Positions 13,339 through 52,193 of a stretch of 64,000 nt of DNA are shown here, one piece after another (position 1 is the stretch's first letter; each line of letters starts with the position of its first letter). This DNA is from Lytechinus pictus (taxonomy: Eukaryota; Echinodermata; Echinoidea; Temnopleuroida; Toxopneustidae). A program made the position numbers and the translations under genes. The stretch is from NCBI RefSeq assembly GCF_037042905.1, contig NC_087247.1, positions 35,233,420-35,297,419 on the forward strand. Reading direction: 5' to 3'. A model generated the notes under the pieces. It had not been told where the DNA came from and ran no database searches. It saw only the letters and a program-made list of their open reading frames with translations.

Positions 13339-14439
13339 AATGACGCAATTATCCTGCAGGAAAAAAATCTTTGCACAAGTCGGCGTTTAGTTTCTTCATT
13401 TTTTCACTCTTCTGGTAATATTTTCATAAGTTTTTAGTGAATCAAAATGCATATGACATTCTTTTACAATTATTCAAACTGAAGTATTACTTAGAGAGTG
13501 TGCGAAATAGAATTTATAGCACACCTAACGTTTGAAAGTTGCAGCCGGGCTAGGGACGTAGCAGGTCGTAGGCTAGGCCGCCGCGGTCCACGTACGCGGT
13601 TCGGCGGGAAGTTTCTCCCCAGCCTGGTCCGGCCATTCCGCGCCGCGCCTGTTTGTCGAGCCTCAGCGGTTCAAGTTTGGATGAATTTTTTGGTGTTGAG
13701 AAAGTGAGAAAAGCAACTGAACCAAGCTACATTGACATTCTAATCGTTGCCTTATCGTGAAATTCTGTTTTCGATCTTGTGTGTGTGTTGCCTGTTGGTA
13801 TGATTATGAATACAGTGAAGTGAATAGGGTGACAGGCGCAGGCATAATTTGCAATTTGCGCACTTTTCAACTTCAAGAACTAACTTTAGATCAAGTCAAT
13901 CTTGACGTTCATATGCCATAATAATCAATATAATGATTGTGGGCATTAACGGAAAGACAAGAAGACAAGATCTAACGTTAGCTTGCCTTTAGAAAAGAAT
14001 AAGGCAGACAAGTCAAAGGTAAAATAATTGTATCAGATGGAGGTTGAAATGCCATGGGATTTGTTTTTATCCCAATTAACTATAGGGACATGTGCGTGTA
14101 AAAATGGCGTTTGCTTGAAAGTTGATGCTTGTCTAGACAACTGGCAGCCGTCTGTTTCGAAGAGTTTTTTTAAACATTTTATTTTTTTTATATATTTCTC
14201 CTCGTACACAGACGGCTCGCTATCGTGCAGCCACCATTAGGGGGTTAAAAATGCAAAATCCCCCTGACGGGGCTCATCGATTTTTGTCTTTATTTCATAA
14301 AAATATATAAAAAGAACTGTACCAAAATAAAGATTATCATTCCGTTTTGGCCTGAAATGCACCGAAACGGGGAAAAATAAACTTAAAAGGGGAAAAAACA
14401 GTGACTTCGGCTGTCGCGCAACTTCACTTCCCTGTTTTA

Positions 14440-14515
14440 TCCGAACTTAATACATAAACAAATGGCCATTGAGTCCCCTGTACAGATCGAGCTAGAACTT
14501 CTGTCTCTGTATTCG
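14440..14515 (+). other. Candidate VPS72 5' leader exon (3' end at 14515)
   Basis: The VPS72 start codon is preceded at 14856 by a good splice acceptor (pyrimidine tract, then CCACAG), which implies an upstream leader exon. The nearest good donor is TTCG|GTGAGT at 14515. The 5' limit is not visible; 14440 is arbitrary. An ATG at 14462 begins a short frame that, after splicing to 14857, would run past the VPS72 ATG in another frame and stop at 14952. No transcript evidence is available. Confidence 0.35.
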
Positions 14516-14884
14516 GTGAGTGGAGCCAACGGAGTTCAGCGGAACAACCAACATAACAGAGACCAAAGCTTTTGGTCTAATGCTTGTCTACTGTCTAGAA
14601 GTTCAGATTTTCTTGGAACAATTTGTAAAATAAAACAGGTTCAAAGATGATAACCAGCAGGGATGGATCCAGGATTTTCCAAAAGGGGGCACATTTTCCT
14701 GAGGAAAATTTTGACAAGCATAAAAAAAGGTTTTTAACTATTAACAATTAAGGGTATTTCGTCCATGAAAAAAATTGACAAGCAAAAAAAAGGGTCTTCA
14801 GTTTCAACCAGCACTGGTACTTTTCTATTTTTTTCTTCTCATTTCTTATACCACAGTCCATTAGAGAATCACACTATTATAATC

Positions 14885-17800
14885 ATGTCACTGGTCCAGA
14901 CAAGAGAAAAGCGTGCCAATGCTGGCAGCAAGATGCACAGACTCCTTGCTGAAGAACAAGAGGATGAATTCTATAAAACAACATATGGAGGTTTCCAGGA
15001 GGTGAGGATTACTTTAAGTAAACAGTATAGATGACTAATTTGAGACTATTAAAGCTTGCATTTGCAGGCTGGTAACTATGGAAATGTATGCTTTAAGCAT
15101 AATCAGTCTGCAAAATAATAACTTTGTATGAGTCTGCTCTCCATAAGACAAAAAGTTGTAAGAATTTAAAGTAACTACTGATAAAATTGTATTATTTGCT
15201 TATGTGGCATAAAGAGTTTGACTTACACAGAGTCACATATGTATAGGCCTATATGCCAGTTCATGTGAAAACTAGTTATTTATTGAATAAGATCATTCTA
15301 TTGCAAAGAGTGTAGACCAAATACACATTTTTTTTATAATATCTAGGTTGTGTATTAATTTGTTCAGTGATATATGCTGATATCAGGCTGAAATGTAAAT
15401 CCTACATATGGATTGGAATTAAAATTACTTTTATTTTTCCACCTAAAAGGGGGAAAATCACCTCATTCTGTTAAACTGATTCCTATATAAAATAATAATT
15501 AGAAAGTCAAAAAGGGGCCTAAGTTTTCGATCCTAGTAGAATCTTCGTCGGAGGCAAAATGACAAACATATAAAGTGGAACAACCATAATATAGACCACA
15601 AACAAGCTACAGCAACACTAGAAACCTAAAAAGTTATAATTAAAAGATTCAGAACAGGATCATTATCAACTCAAGTAACTTATACAAAAACTTTAGAGTC
15701 GCAAATTTCCCCATAGTTCAAATGCAGATAGACTACTGTTTTAAACCATCTTGAGGACCCATTTCTGAATAATACCCGATTGGTGTTGATAGATTCTGTT
15801 ATATGTGATTACTCCAGGAATCTGGTGATGAGGAATATTCTAGTGAGGAGAGTGAAGCGGATTCATCATCTGATAGTGATATTGATGCCCCAGAGGATGA
15901 TGAACCAATCAGTGATAGTGATGATGATGGACCAAAGAGAAAACGAAGAGTGATTACTAAATCCTACAAGGTTAGACCCTCTCTTATCCCTTGTCAAAGT
16001 TATAGTTTCACCACCTTTTCTTTGTAAAACCTTACTTTTTCATTTTTATTTTCAATCATTGTACTCTGTTACCTTATAATTTTTTCAAGGTATATATAGA
16101 TAGTCAAAATTGCTCTTGCGATCATCTACTGAAGAATCACACGTTCGGTGTCCCTCATGTTATTTCCCCTATGTAAACATGTATGGATAATTAGATTTTA
16201 AAAATAACAAAGGTAAGGTACAGTTTATTTAATGTATTTTTACAACACTTCTGTGCATGTCATCACTTAAATAAGAGGGAGTTGATGTCATATACTTGCT
16301 TTTCTTTTTGTATTTTATTAAATGAAATTGCAATTCAGATTTACTTCACCAAGAATGTAAAAGTATGAGATTGCTGAAATAATGCTAGGAAATTGTCAGT
16401 AGTAGAAGTAGTCAGAAGTACTGTACAATCTGCTATTGCAAATCCCTCTCTAAATGATTTCTTGTTGCAACTTCTCGAGTTTGATTTTACTATAAATATC
16501 TTCCTATTCCAGGAGCCTGCCAAGAAGCCTGTCATGAAAAAATCTCCCACAAGTCACACCCCAAGGGAAAAGAAAGCGAAAATTACCACACCGAGCAGTA
16601 AGAAGAAGAAACATTACTCCAAGGAAGATTCCAGTTCAGGTATGTGCCATTTTCAGGATAGAACAAAGTCTTTAGTCCAAATGAGATCTCTGAAACCTTA
16701 AAGCTTGAGATTAAATGTTTTGTCAACCTTGATGGGACTGGCTGAATGAACTTCCTCAGTAAGGTTTTAAAGGTCAAGTCCACCCCAGAAAAATGTAGAT
16801 TTGAATAAAAAAAGAAAAAATCAAACGAGCATAACACCAAAAATTTCATCGAAATCGGACATAAAATAAGAAAGTTGTGAAATTTTAAAGTTTCGCTTAT
16901 TTTTCACAAAACAGTGATATGCACAACTCAGTGACATGCAAATGAGACAGTCGATGATGTCCCTCAGTCACTATTTCTTTTGTTTTTATTGTTTGAATTA
17001 TACAATATTTCATTGTTTACAGATTTGGCAATAAGGACCAACTTGATTGAACCATATAGTATTAACCCTCAAGCTCCCGGGGTATTTTGATTCTTGTCAT
17101 TCCCGGGGGGGGGGGGCCATTATGGCCCCCCCTTAAGATCTCGGCCGCCGATCGCGCGAGCGACACAAAAATTTGCACGCTGGTAGTGTGTGATGTAATC
17201 TACAAGGCTGTATGGTAAAATTTTCCAAAATATTGAGATTTTATTTTATATGAATTAATTATGCTAATTTATGCATAAATCATACTTTTTGCTCTAATTC
17301 ACTAAATAAAGCTCCTAGAATGCTAATTTTTGGTAAAAATATTCTTTGTAGCATTCTTAACAATCGCAATAAAAAAAAACTTCGGTTTGGAAATCAATTT
17401 CTTATGTATTTTATTGTTTTATGAATTTCTTATGTATTTCTTTGTTTTTTTACTTTTGGTTTTTTATTGTTTTTTCTATGGAAATCGTTCCAGACTTAAT
17501 TCTGATCATAAACAAGGCAAAATTAATTAAGTTTAATCAGTAAAAGTAGAAATAATGATACATTTATGAATTTTGGCTAAATACACTATTTGCATTGGAT
17601 TTGTACATGAAATCACGTTTATGAGCAATTTTGGGTCTGACATGCACTTATATAATGTTGCGTAATGTCGTAACCGCGTACCCGGGCGTCACAAATTTGG
17701 TCTCAAAATTTGCGCGAGACTTGAAAGTAAAAAGTCAGTGAGCGGCGAGGTAAAAAAAATTCGCGAAGCAGATATATCGCGAAAATTGTCGAGGGGGGGG

Positions 17801-20604
17801 CCATTATGGCCCCCCCCGGGAGAATTAGGGTTAAACAATGCTAATTCCACATGTTCAGGGAGGAATTAATGTTGTTTCACTTGATAAGAAGAAAATTAGA
17901 ATATTCCATATTTTATATAATAAAATACAAAAGAAATAGTGAGTGGATGACGTCATCAGTCTCCTCATTTGCATACCTACCAGGATGTGCATATAACTAT
18001 TTTGTGAAATGAAGCAAAACTTTAAAATGTCATAACTTTCTTATTTTACATCCGATTTCGATGTAATTTTCAGTGTTGTGCTTGTTGGATTTTTCTCTTT
18101 TTATTAAAATATACTTTATGTTGGGGTGGACTTGTCCTTTAACTTTCAAATCTATGAATCCTTGAGCTGGGATGTTATGTTACTAAGCTGTAGATGTATG
18201 TTGCCTCTATGCCTTATGTAACTTCTTGAAACTCTATTTGGCTGACCAAAATGATTTTCGGCTAGCTGAAAATGAAGCGTCGTGGTGTAGCAGTTCTGAC
18301 TCTTGCCTTGCAATCAGAGGGTCGTGTGTTTGAATCCCACCGCGGCCTAGCGCCCTTTGGCAAGGCCTCAATCCACAATTTGCCACTCTCCACCCAGGTG
18401 TTAAGTGGATATCTGGTAGGATGCGAAAACCTATGTCATATGCCTAGCAATTGAGTCTTTGAACTCTTGTTGGAATGCTCCCCAAGGAGTGGAGAAAGTG
18501 CATACATTGTGTGCGGGCATGATAGGATCCGATGATCGGGGTAATGATATTTACAATGTAAAGTGCTTAGAAACAAAGTGTAATAAGCGCTTTATAAATG
18601 TAACAATTATTATAGTCAGTGCATTGACCTTGATGGGAATGGGGTATCTGATACCAACCCAATCTGCGCATATAGCATGCATGGCATAAAGCCTTGATGG
18701 CATGGATGGACATATATTCAAGGATCTCCATTATATTACAAGATTTCATTTAGGGCATGAGTCGGGTGTTTAATATAATTATTCAATGTTGATATAAATT
18801 GTGAACATTTTTCCAGCATTATTTTTCTAATATGTTTGAAGAAGCACGTTTTAAGTAGTCAAACTTACATCCTATTTTTTAATATGAGTCCCAAATATGT
18901 AGGATGAAATCAGTGGGCTCAATTCTTTTCAAGAACAATTATGGGAGATTGTTTTAATGAAGCCAGGAAGTATTTTGTAGTGTTAATGAGAAGTCTTCAT
19001 AGAATAAAATATTGTTGAAATTCTTGTCTTCTCAGTTCGCAAGTCAAGCCGACGGTCAACCATCCAACGGGTGAATGAGTTTGAGATTCGGATCAAAGAG
19101 CGTGAGACCAAAGCACAGATCATCAAACAACAGAAGACAAAGAAGAACGTTCCAGAGATGAGACGACTCACTCAAGAGGAGCTCCTTGCCGAGGCTAAGA
19201 TCACAGAGAAGAAAAATCTTCACTCTTTATGTGAGTTCTTGATTATTTTTAGACCAACTCTCTTATCAGTAATTTTTGTGTTACAACTTACAATTGATTG
19301 AAAAATAAATTTTTGGAGAGGGGGGGGGGGCAGTTTGTGGATTAAAAACAAAGATAAAAAAAATAAATAAGTGCACATATGTGGATGTTTATAATAATAA
19401 TACTAGTACATGTGACTTAGAAATTGCCAAATCCACTCTGTAGATTGCCCAAGCGACATAAAGAATTAGGAAATGAACAGAAAGCTTTGAAGAACGCATG
19501 GGTGTGAGTGTGACAAAATATTGTGGTCTTCATTCTGAAGATGACAAGAAAACACTTGTCAAAATGTCGAGTTTGGATGGTCCTTTTCCGGACCATCAGT
19601 TGCCCAAGAAATATACATGGTTTACTGTGAAACGCACTACACATCTTCTTTGCCATGGAAACCTTCAGAAGTTAATTTCTCTATAATATTTTATAATTTT
19701 GATTTTTTTCTATATGTTTTATCTCTTTTGTAGACCTTTTCCAACAGCTAGAAGAACAGAAGAAAAAGACGAAAGTGTTCAAGAAAGGATTCACAGGTCC
19801 ATTTATTCGCTTTCATTCCACAACAATGCCGGTTGAACCAAAGATCCAGGAAATAGATGTTAATGTTGACAAGTTGGAGCAAACGCAAACAGGGTATGTA
19901 ATTACACTTCTCTGCTACCTAACAAAAAAAACAAATTCTAATTCATTTCTTTATATCGTAAAATTTTGAAATTTGTAGCACAGATGTGCTCAAAAGTTAG
20001 TGAACCCCATCACAAAATGCGCTCCTTCATGCTGAGTATCAAATTTAGACAACACTTCAATGTTTGTTGAGCCCAGAGAAACAAAAACTTTATTGAATGT
20101 AATATTTTATCACCTGACTTTAAAATTAAATATCTAAAACACGGCAGAACTTGAACACTTTAAATATGTTCATTTTCTGGTGGGGTTCACTAACTTTTGA
20201 ATGTTCTATAGAGAACAAAAATAGTTGTACAATGTAAATGCATTTTTTTTATTTTCAAGCATTCCTATTTCATTTTTAATTTTATCAGGTTGACACATCC
20301 AGCAACAAGGGGAAAGACAAAATCAGGGGAAAAGTGCTGTAGGAACTTCATAACATACAGTGAACCGCACCTGTTCAAGGAGAGTTTTCCTCGTGGTCGA
20401 AAGAGGGCTCCCCCTAAACAGCTGTGCCCTATCACAAGGTATCCTGCCAGATATGTAGATCCAGTTACAGGTATCGCCTTTGCCACCAAGCAGGCATTCA
20501 AGATTATACGAGAGACTTACGCTACCGAGATAGAGGCTGCCATGTCTGGAGAGGTCAAACCCAGGAAATCAAAAGGTTCGTCCAGTTTGAAAGAAGGATC
20601 ATGA
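14885..20604 (+). CDS. VPS72: VPS72/YL1, H2A.Z-handling chromatin remodelling subunit, 6 coding exons, 355 aa
   Basis: Coding exons: 14885-15001, 15818-15970, 16513-16639, 19036-19230, 19734-19893, 20289-20604; all introns GT-AG with consistent phases. Length 355 aa (human 364). The N-terminus has the YL1 landmark DEFYKTTYGGFQEESGDEEY (about residues 27-46), the H2A.Z-H2B binding segment, followed by an acidic region (about 46-78) and a basic KRKRR stretch. Residues about 170-186 contain RRLTQEELLAEAKITEK, and the C-terminal YL1 domain (about 271-330) contains NFITYSEPHLF, CPIT, YVDPVTGIAFAT and AFKIIRETY. In other animals the protein is in SRCAP and TIP60/p400 complexes and helps deposit H2A.Z; it acts in the nucleus. 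The start codon is the first in frame and matches the family start. Intron 3 (2.4 kb) and intron 5 carry transposons. Identification is firm. Confidence 0.95.
15500..15620. repeat. Probable dispersed-repeat fragment in VPS72 intron 1
   Basis: The stretch GGGGCCTAAGTTTTCGATCC followed by TAGTAGAATCTTCGTCGGAGG is more GC-rich than its surroundings and resembles a repeat I have seen in marine invertebrate DNA. No second copy was found in this window, so this is weak. Confidence 0.25.
16767..18142. mobile_element. Long-TIR MITE with TTAAAGG ends, split by a nested element
   Basis: The left end reads TTAAAGGTCAAGTCCACCCC and the right end GGGGTGGACTTGTCCTTTAA (18123-18142). The inverted repeats run for about 200 bases each, including GATATGCACA, CAAATGAG and the AGAAATAGTGAGTGGATGA block. 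Between the arms a second element (17062-17834) has inserted. No coding capacity is visible. A copy without the insertion is at 43015-43585. It lies in VPS72 intron 3. Confidence 0.85.
17062..17834. mobile_element. TTAACCCT-ended element nested inside the MITE
   Basis: Ends are TTAACCCTCAAGCTCCCGGGG at 17062 and CCCCCCGGGAGAATTAGGGTTAA ending at 17834. A G/C run and GGCCATTATGGCC lie just inside both ends. The interior shares AATTAATTATGCTAATTTAT and TTTTGGCTAAA with the copies at 40313 and 6735. It has no transposase frame. Because it interrupts the TTAAAGG MITE it is the younger insertion. Confidence 0.8.
18275..18604 (+). mobile_element. tRNA-derived SINE, plus strand
   Basis: The head has an A-box-like TGGTGTAGCAG (18283-18293) and a B-box-like GTGTTTGAATCC (about 18326-18337) at tRNA spacing, without a full tRNA fold. 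The 3' part ends AAAGTGCTTAGAAAC ... AAGCGCTTTATAAATG. The same tail, inverted, ends the SINE at 20671. It lies in VPS72 intron 3, just after the MITE. Confidence 0.75.
19976..20211. mobile_element. Tc1/mariner-like MITE in VPS72 intron 5
   Basis: CAAAAGTTAGTGAACCCCA at 19991-20009 is exactly inverted at 20181-20199, and weaker similarity continues outward to TAG/CTA flanks. The element is about 235 bases and AT-rich inside. Ends of this kind are typical of Tc1-like transposons; no transposase is present. Confidence 0.7.
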
Positions 20605-20670
20605 AAAGACATGAAGGTTTCGTAATCACAGAAACTGATGCGAGACTACATAAAATTATTGATAATATGC

Positions 20671-20890
20671 AACTTTTATATAGCGCTTATTCCAATGTTT
20701 CTAAGTGCTTACCCTGGCTACTCTATTCAGTTGGTCAAGCATTCAAGGAATTTCTTCCTACCTGGTACCAAGTGGCATATGTAGAACACAACACTTTGCC
20801 AAAGGACACGAGTGCTACGGTGGGTTTTGAACCCTTTTGAAACCTTGTGGTTCAAAGTTCAGAGATGTATCCACTCAGCCACAACACCTC
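20671..20890 (-). mobile_element. tRNA-derived SINE in the VPS72 3' UTR, minus strand
   Basis: Read on the minus strand, the head has TGGCTGAGTGG (plus 20871-20881) and GGTTCAAAACC (plus 20822-20832) as A and B boxes. The tail (plus 20671-20710) reads TAAGCACTTAGAAAC then AATAAGCGCTATATAAAA, the same tail as the SINE at 18275. It starts about 65 bases after the VPS72 stop codon and would be transcribed in antisense as part of the 3' UTR. Confidence 0.75.
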
Positions 20891-22478
20891 TACCTGTATA
20901 TTGAGGAATTTGTCATCATTCAGGCATTTTCATACTATCTGCCTTGGTTGGAATTTAAAGTGCCATGTTCTATTTGTATAGTCCATTTTGCACAGGTCAA
21001 CCTTCCAGAAGTCAAATATATTGCAGAAATTGCAGTAGTTTTCAGACCAGATTATTCTAAATGGCTGTTATTTGCCCCGAAAGCCAATTTCTCAAAAGTC
21101 TAACAGATTTCTATGTTCCCAAGATATTTGATCTGTATGCAAGATCTGATGTGAGGCAAGCAGAAAGTGCCAATAGACTTCAGAGAAGTTACTTGATGCC
21201 AAGTTAGATTATCCAATATAGAGGCTTCAAAATCATCCCTACCCTCAACAAGAGGGGGCATGTTCATGAAGTGAGATGTCGGTGATTTTTACTGGAAAGT
21301 ATTCCAAGCTACTGAAACCTTACATCTGATTAGCTGAGAGAAAAAAACTGACATGACACTTCATGAAATGTTATCCATGTGATAACATGATTTTGTTTCT
21401 TATTGTACCAAGTGTTGGCTGCTTCCTACATAGATTAGAGTGACAATAAATTAATGCATTAGTGCCAATGGGCATATGATATCCAACACGATGAATTGAC
21501 TACACTGTTGACCATATTATGGGAACTTGACTTGACCGGTGCAGGTATAAGTTATACTTGGCATTCAACTAGGAATGAAGTGCAACTCTAATTCAAACTT
21601 GACTCTTTGTGAAACAGACCCCAAATTTTCACTTTAAACCTTTCTCCATCCCACAATGTGTTACAACTAAAAAATGTTGTACACAAATGATGAATACTTT
21701 CTCACATGAGAATTATGGTTTGTAATTTATTTATGACTTTTTTTTAATTTGAAATTGCATTATTTCCATTAAATGAATGTTTATAAAAATGAGATATGTT
21801 ATGGATATCATACTTTTATGTGTTTGTGCATTATGATAATCTGATTTGATATCAAAGAAAGATGATAAATGTAAAATCACAAAATATTTCCCAATGCTTT
21901 GTTTAAAGGGAATACAATCTTGGTAGTTGAGAAAATATTAAACCACCGAATGGTACGAATTTGAAAGAAATCAAACAATGAATAAGAAATTTCAAATACT
22001 GAGATCATTTAGATAATGTTTCATAGCAACTTGTTGAGTAGATTGTGTCGAGAATATTACATAAAGCACAGTTCCATCTTACGGATGCAATTTTGTGTGA
22101 TGTTGCATGAATGACAAACTTGTTGGAGTGTGTTTATATTCCCTCATGCACAGAGGCATTGTCACCTGTATTTGTATTGTTCCCTTCATTACAATCTTCA
22201 ATGCTACCATCCTGGGTCTTGTTGCATAAAAGTTATTTCAATGTTAAATTTGCCATCCAATGGAGGTAACTATGGAAACCATGCTCAAGAGCCAATCAAA
22301 ATTTAATTTATATTGGAAAATAGTATATATATTTAAAACCTACAATGTGTTGCCCAAATCGTCTAAGTTTTTTTTTTTTTTTTTTCACTACATATGTATA
22401 ATTAATTTTGTTTGCAACGGATACAAATATTTATGTTTTATATATGGTATACAATTTGTTTTTGTTTGATGGAAGTGA

Positions 22479-22488
22479 AATAAATAAA
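22479..22488 (+). terminator. Candidate distal poly(A) signal of VPS72
   Basis: Overlapping AATAAA hexamers at 22479-22484 and 22483-22488 lie about 1.9 kb after the stop codon and are followed by repeated AAATG. An earlier AATAAA at 21445-21450 is an alternative site. Which is used cannot be told from sequence. Confidence 0.35.
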
Positions 22489-23419
22489 TGAAATGAAATG
22501 AAATGAAAATCAAGGATTCCAGGGAAGTTACCATTGGATGGTAAAATTATGAAATACCTTGAAACTCTTATGCAATGGGAGCACTGGAACAAATAAACTC
22601 AGTGAAATGATTTGGTAGGTAAAGTCAAACATTCTTACTTGTTCTTCACACACATACAAAGACAACACAATAGCAATTTTCTGACAAAGAATAGAATGTA
22701 TTTTACTGCAAAATTGTACATATATTTTCAAGAATATGATTAACATCCAAACATACATTGTAATAACAATCATGGGAATGTTTATCTGCACTGCAGGAAA
22801 AACTATGAAAATAATGATGGTTATTTTATTATAAATTAAGAGTTAATTTGTTTTTACTAGATATTACTTAATTGCACAGTCTAAATAGAAAAGTTCAGTT
22901 AGCCATAGAACCATTGGGTGTTTCATAAAGCTACTAAGCTATCCTTGAATATATGAATGTGACTGGTGAACACTTCTTGTACCCAATGAGATACTGAAAC
23001 TAAAAATTTCCCGGATGTTTTTTTTTACAGAGGCTGAATTGCCTATAACCTCAATGATTTCGACAAATAATTAATTTTGCATTCAGACGCTTGTAGACAA
23101 CATTGTTTATTTACATCCACTGGATTTAAACTTTAGCTGAAAATAGAATCTGTGGATAATCTCATTTCGTACCAAAAAATCATGTTCCAGTCATGAATAA
23201 ATTAGCATGCAACTTGTTAACATCGCCATGACAAAGACTTTCGGTTGGTGTTTCATAAAGATGTTTGTAAAATTACACATAAGTCCATGAATTCCTATTT
23301 CTGAAAAGAAAATACTGAATAGTTCCATTTTGTGGAAATTTCTTAGTAATTTCTACCTATTTTTTGGCTGTCAGGGTTGGCAGGTATGTGACTGGAACGC
23401 AATCTTAGGTTATAAGTCA

Positions 23420-23760
23420 GGTAATATACAAATATACCAGGCTTTGAGTAAGTATAGCGATGAATATACTTTCTATACTTAAGAAATAAGGGCCTGGCAT
23501 ATTTGTTTTATATCCTATTTCTTGTCATAGTTCATCCTTTTTTTAATCTGACCGTTGCGCCCAAAAGATTGCATGGTCTGTGTCAACGATATGTGAAGTC
23601 AATGATGGAATAGTGCACTGTTCTATCATAGTCAATTTTCTTCGGTGGGCATTTCATTTTCAACATAACTGCAAAATAGTGAGAATTTGTTTGGTCACAT
23701 GATGCTATTTCAACCAACCAGCATCCAGGATTTAATTTATGTAGGATATAAATAGAATTA
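23420..23760. mobile_element. Hairpin-headed repeat, family A (copy 2)
   Basis: AAATATACCAGGCTTTGAGTAAGTATAG at the left is balanced by CTATACTTAAGAAATAAGGGCCTGGCATATTT, then TTTTATATCCTA, and the element ends TTTGGTCACATGATGCTATTT, ATTTATGTAGGAT. These blocks match those at 10992-11525 in the same order; the CpG-rich middle is largely different. Confidence 0.5.
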
Positions 23761-25483
23761 TAATCATAATCATATTATGAAAAATAAATCTTTATGCATA
23801 TTTACACAAATCATGAAATTACAAATATATCAAGGTATATTCCATTACATATTCCACAAGCAACAATGAAGTGATTTGAAATAATTTTATATGGCACAAC
23901 TTGTACTCTTTCTGAAAGATAATTTGCATAAGTTCATCTAATTTAATAAATGTACTCTAATTTGCTCTACATGAGATATATATACACACAAATATACACA
24001 ATGACATAGAAGCAGTTTTGTAAACTACATACAGTACACACATACATTTCATGTCAACTTTGCATGAGCCAAGTTTTCATAGACTGAAGCAATACTTTTG
24101 ATCATGGACATATGACAGATGAAGTTTGTGATTCTTTAGTTCATCCATGATCTCTTTCACCCTGTGCTTACTTTCATTTTAATGAGTTCTTATTTCAACA
24201 AGTACAATTGCAGATGTAGAAATAATTTTTTTCTTATGGGTTTGTCTTTTGTAAGAATATTTCTCGAATGTAGACACTGTCTATGAAGAGAAAAGTTAAC
24301 ACTCAATTACCAAACTGCAATGTCCAATCTAGAGTCTCAAAACCATTGTTAGAAACACATTTTTTCCTAGATATTTTCAAGGAACCAACCAGAATAACTT
24401 ACATATTTTGTTATCCAACGCACACCTTTGTTTTACTGGTCCCAGGTTGTTAATGCACTCTGCCTTGAGCTTTCATGGAAAGTGGATTACAACTTGTTGA
24501 TACCTATCTTTTGTGAAAACACTAGGAAAATACAATATTGAAATAAAGCTACCTATCTTTGGGACACGCCAGTCCCGTCAGTGACACTACAAATATACAA
24601 AGCAATGTATGAAATCTATTGGTACAAAGTTTCATGAATTAAAATTGAAGCCCCCCCCAAAAAAAAAAAATAATATATATATATATGTATATATATATAT
24701 TGATCATAAAACTTGATTCCACTCTGGGTGATGGAAAACATCTGTTACAAAGGAATAAATTCCTGTGAATGGAAAAAAGTAGAAACACTTGACATCATTT
24801 TCATTACATGAGATGTCATTAGTATTAGATCAATATAATAATTTAAAATTCCACAAATATGCCAAATGAATGCAGCATAAACATATAGATTTTTTTAACC
24901 TACTTTCAAATCTTGTTCACATAAATATGTACTAACTTTCATTTTAAATACAAGAATGATGCCTTTAACTCTGCAGTAGACCTACGTTGACACCTGTCTT
25001 ATTGTTACGTTATTATACATCTATTTTATGTGTTCAGAACACATGGTATTACTTTATAACCGAAATGGAATATCACTAAATAAGTAACAACAAAGCCCCA
25101 CAATCAATCAAATCATCAATTCAACATCAGATTCACATATTACACCTAACCTACATTCTAAAGATTGTTTAACAATCCATATAGAATGATTTAAAGCAAC
25201 AAAGTCACAAGAATGGTTAATCATGATGACAAAGATCTACGTTATGGTATATTCTATACGAGAGCGTCGCAAAAAACTTTCGATTGTAAGTCATGTCTTT
25301 TCAATTACTCAAAATTAGCAATTGAATGCTGGTCTGCTTCTTACAACAGTAAGTATTCATTGAATTTTTAATGACACATTAATCACAATTATGTGATTGA
25401 TATTTGCAATCAATTACAATAAAATTTTTTAGCAATACATTTTTTGCAACACCCCCTTTGAATGAAAGCTATATGTATTGGGA

Positions 25484-52175
<26,692 letters not shown>

Positions 52176-52193
52176 AGTGAGTCCTCTTCCTAC
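52176..52193 (-). promoter_or_regulatory. Possible 5' UTR splice acceptor of the SUR-like gene
   Basis: On the minus strand TTATATGTAG is followed by 14 bases (GAAGAGGACTCACT) and then the ATG at 52175. The pyrimidine tract is poor. If used, the gene has at least one non-coding leader exon further right, which I could not locate. Confidence 0.3.

Larger units (their letters stand above)
12473..14856. promoter_or_regulatory. Divergent ACP6/VPS72 promoter interval, largely transposon-filled
   Basis: The 2.4 kb between the ACP6 start codon and the VPS72 start exon must hold both promoters. It holds a CpG-rich stretch at about 12580-12850, a TIR element (12665-13338), another GC-rich stretch at about 13540-13660, and a candidate VPS72 leader exon ending at 14515. 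I see no convincing TATA box at a fixed place. Function is inferred only from the head-to-head layout. Confidence 0.5.
20605..25483. other. Convergent 3' region between VPS72 and the SUR-like gene
   Basis: Both neighbouring genes end here. Past the SINE the DNA is AT-rich, with no reading frame I can support. It probably includes a long VPS72 3' UTR (to about 22490) and the 3' UTR of the ABC gene. It also holds a T run at about 22366-22386, a hairpin-family copy (23420-23760) and a short TA/TG microsatellite at about 24672-24700. Confidence 0.5.

Noticed and set aside
13020-13376. 118-codon frame on the minus strand
   Set aside because: It lies wholly in the GGTGTT inverted-repeat element and reflects repeat composition.
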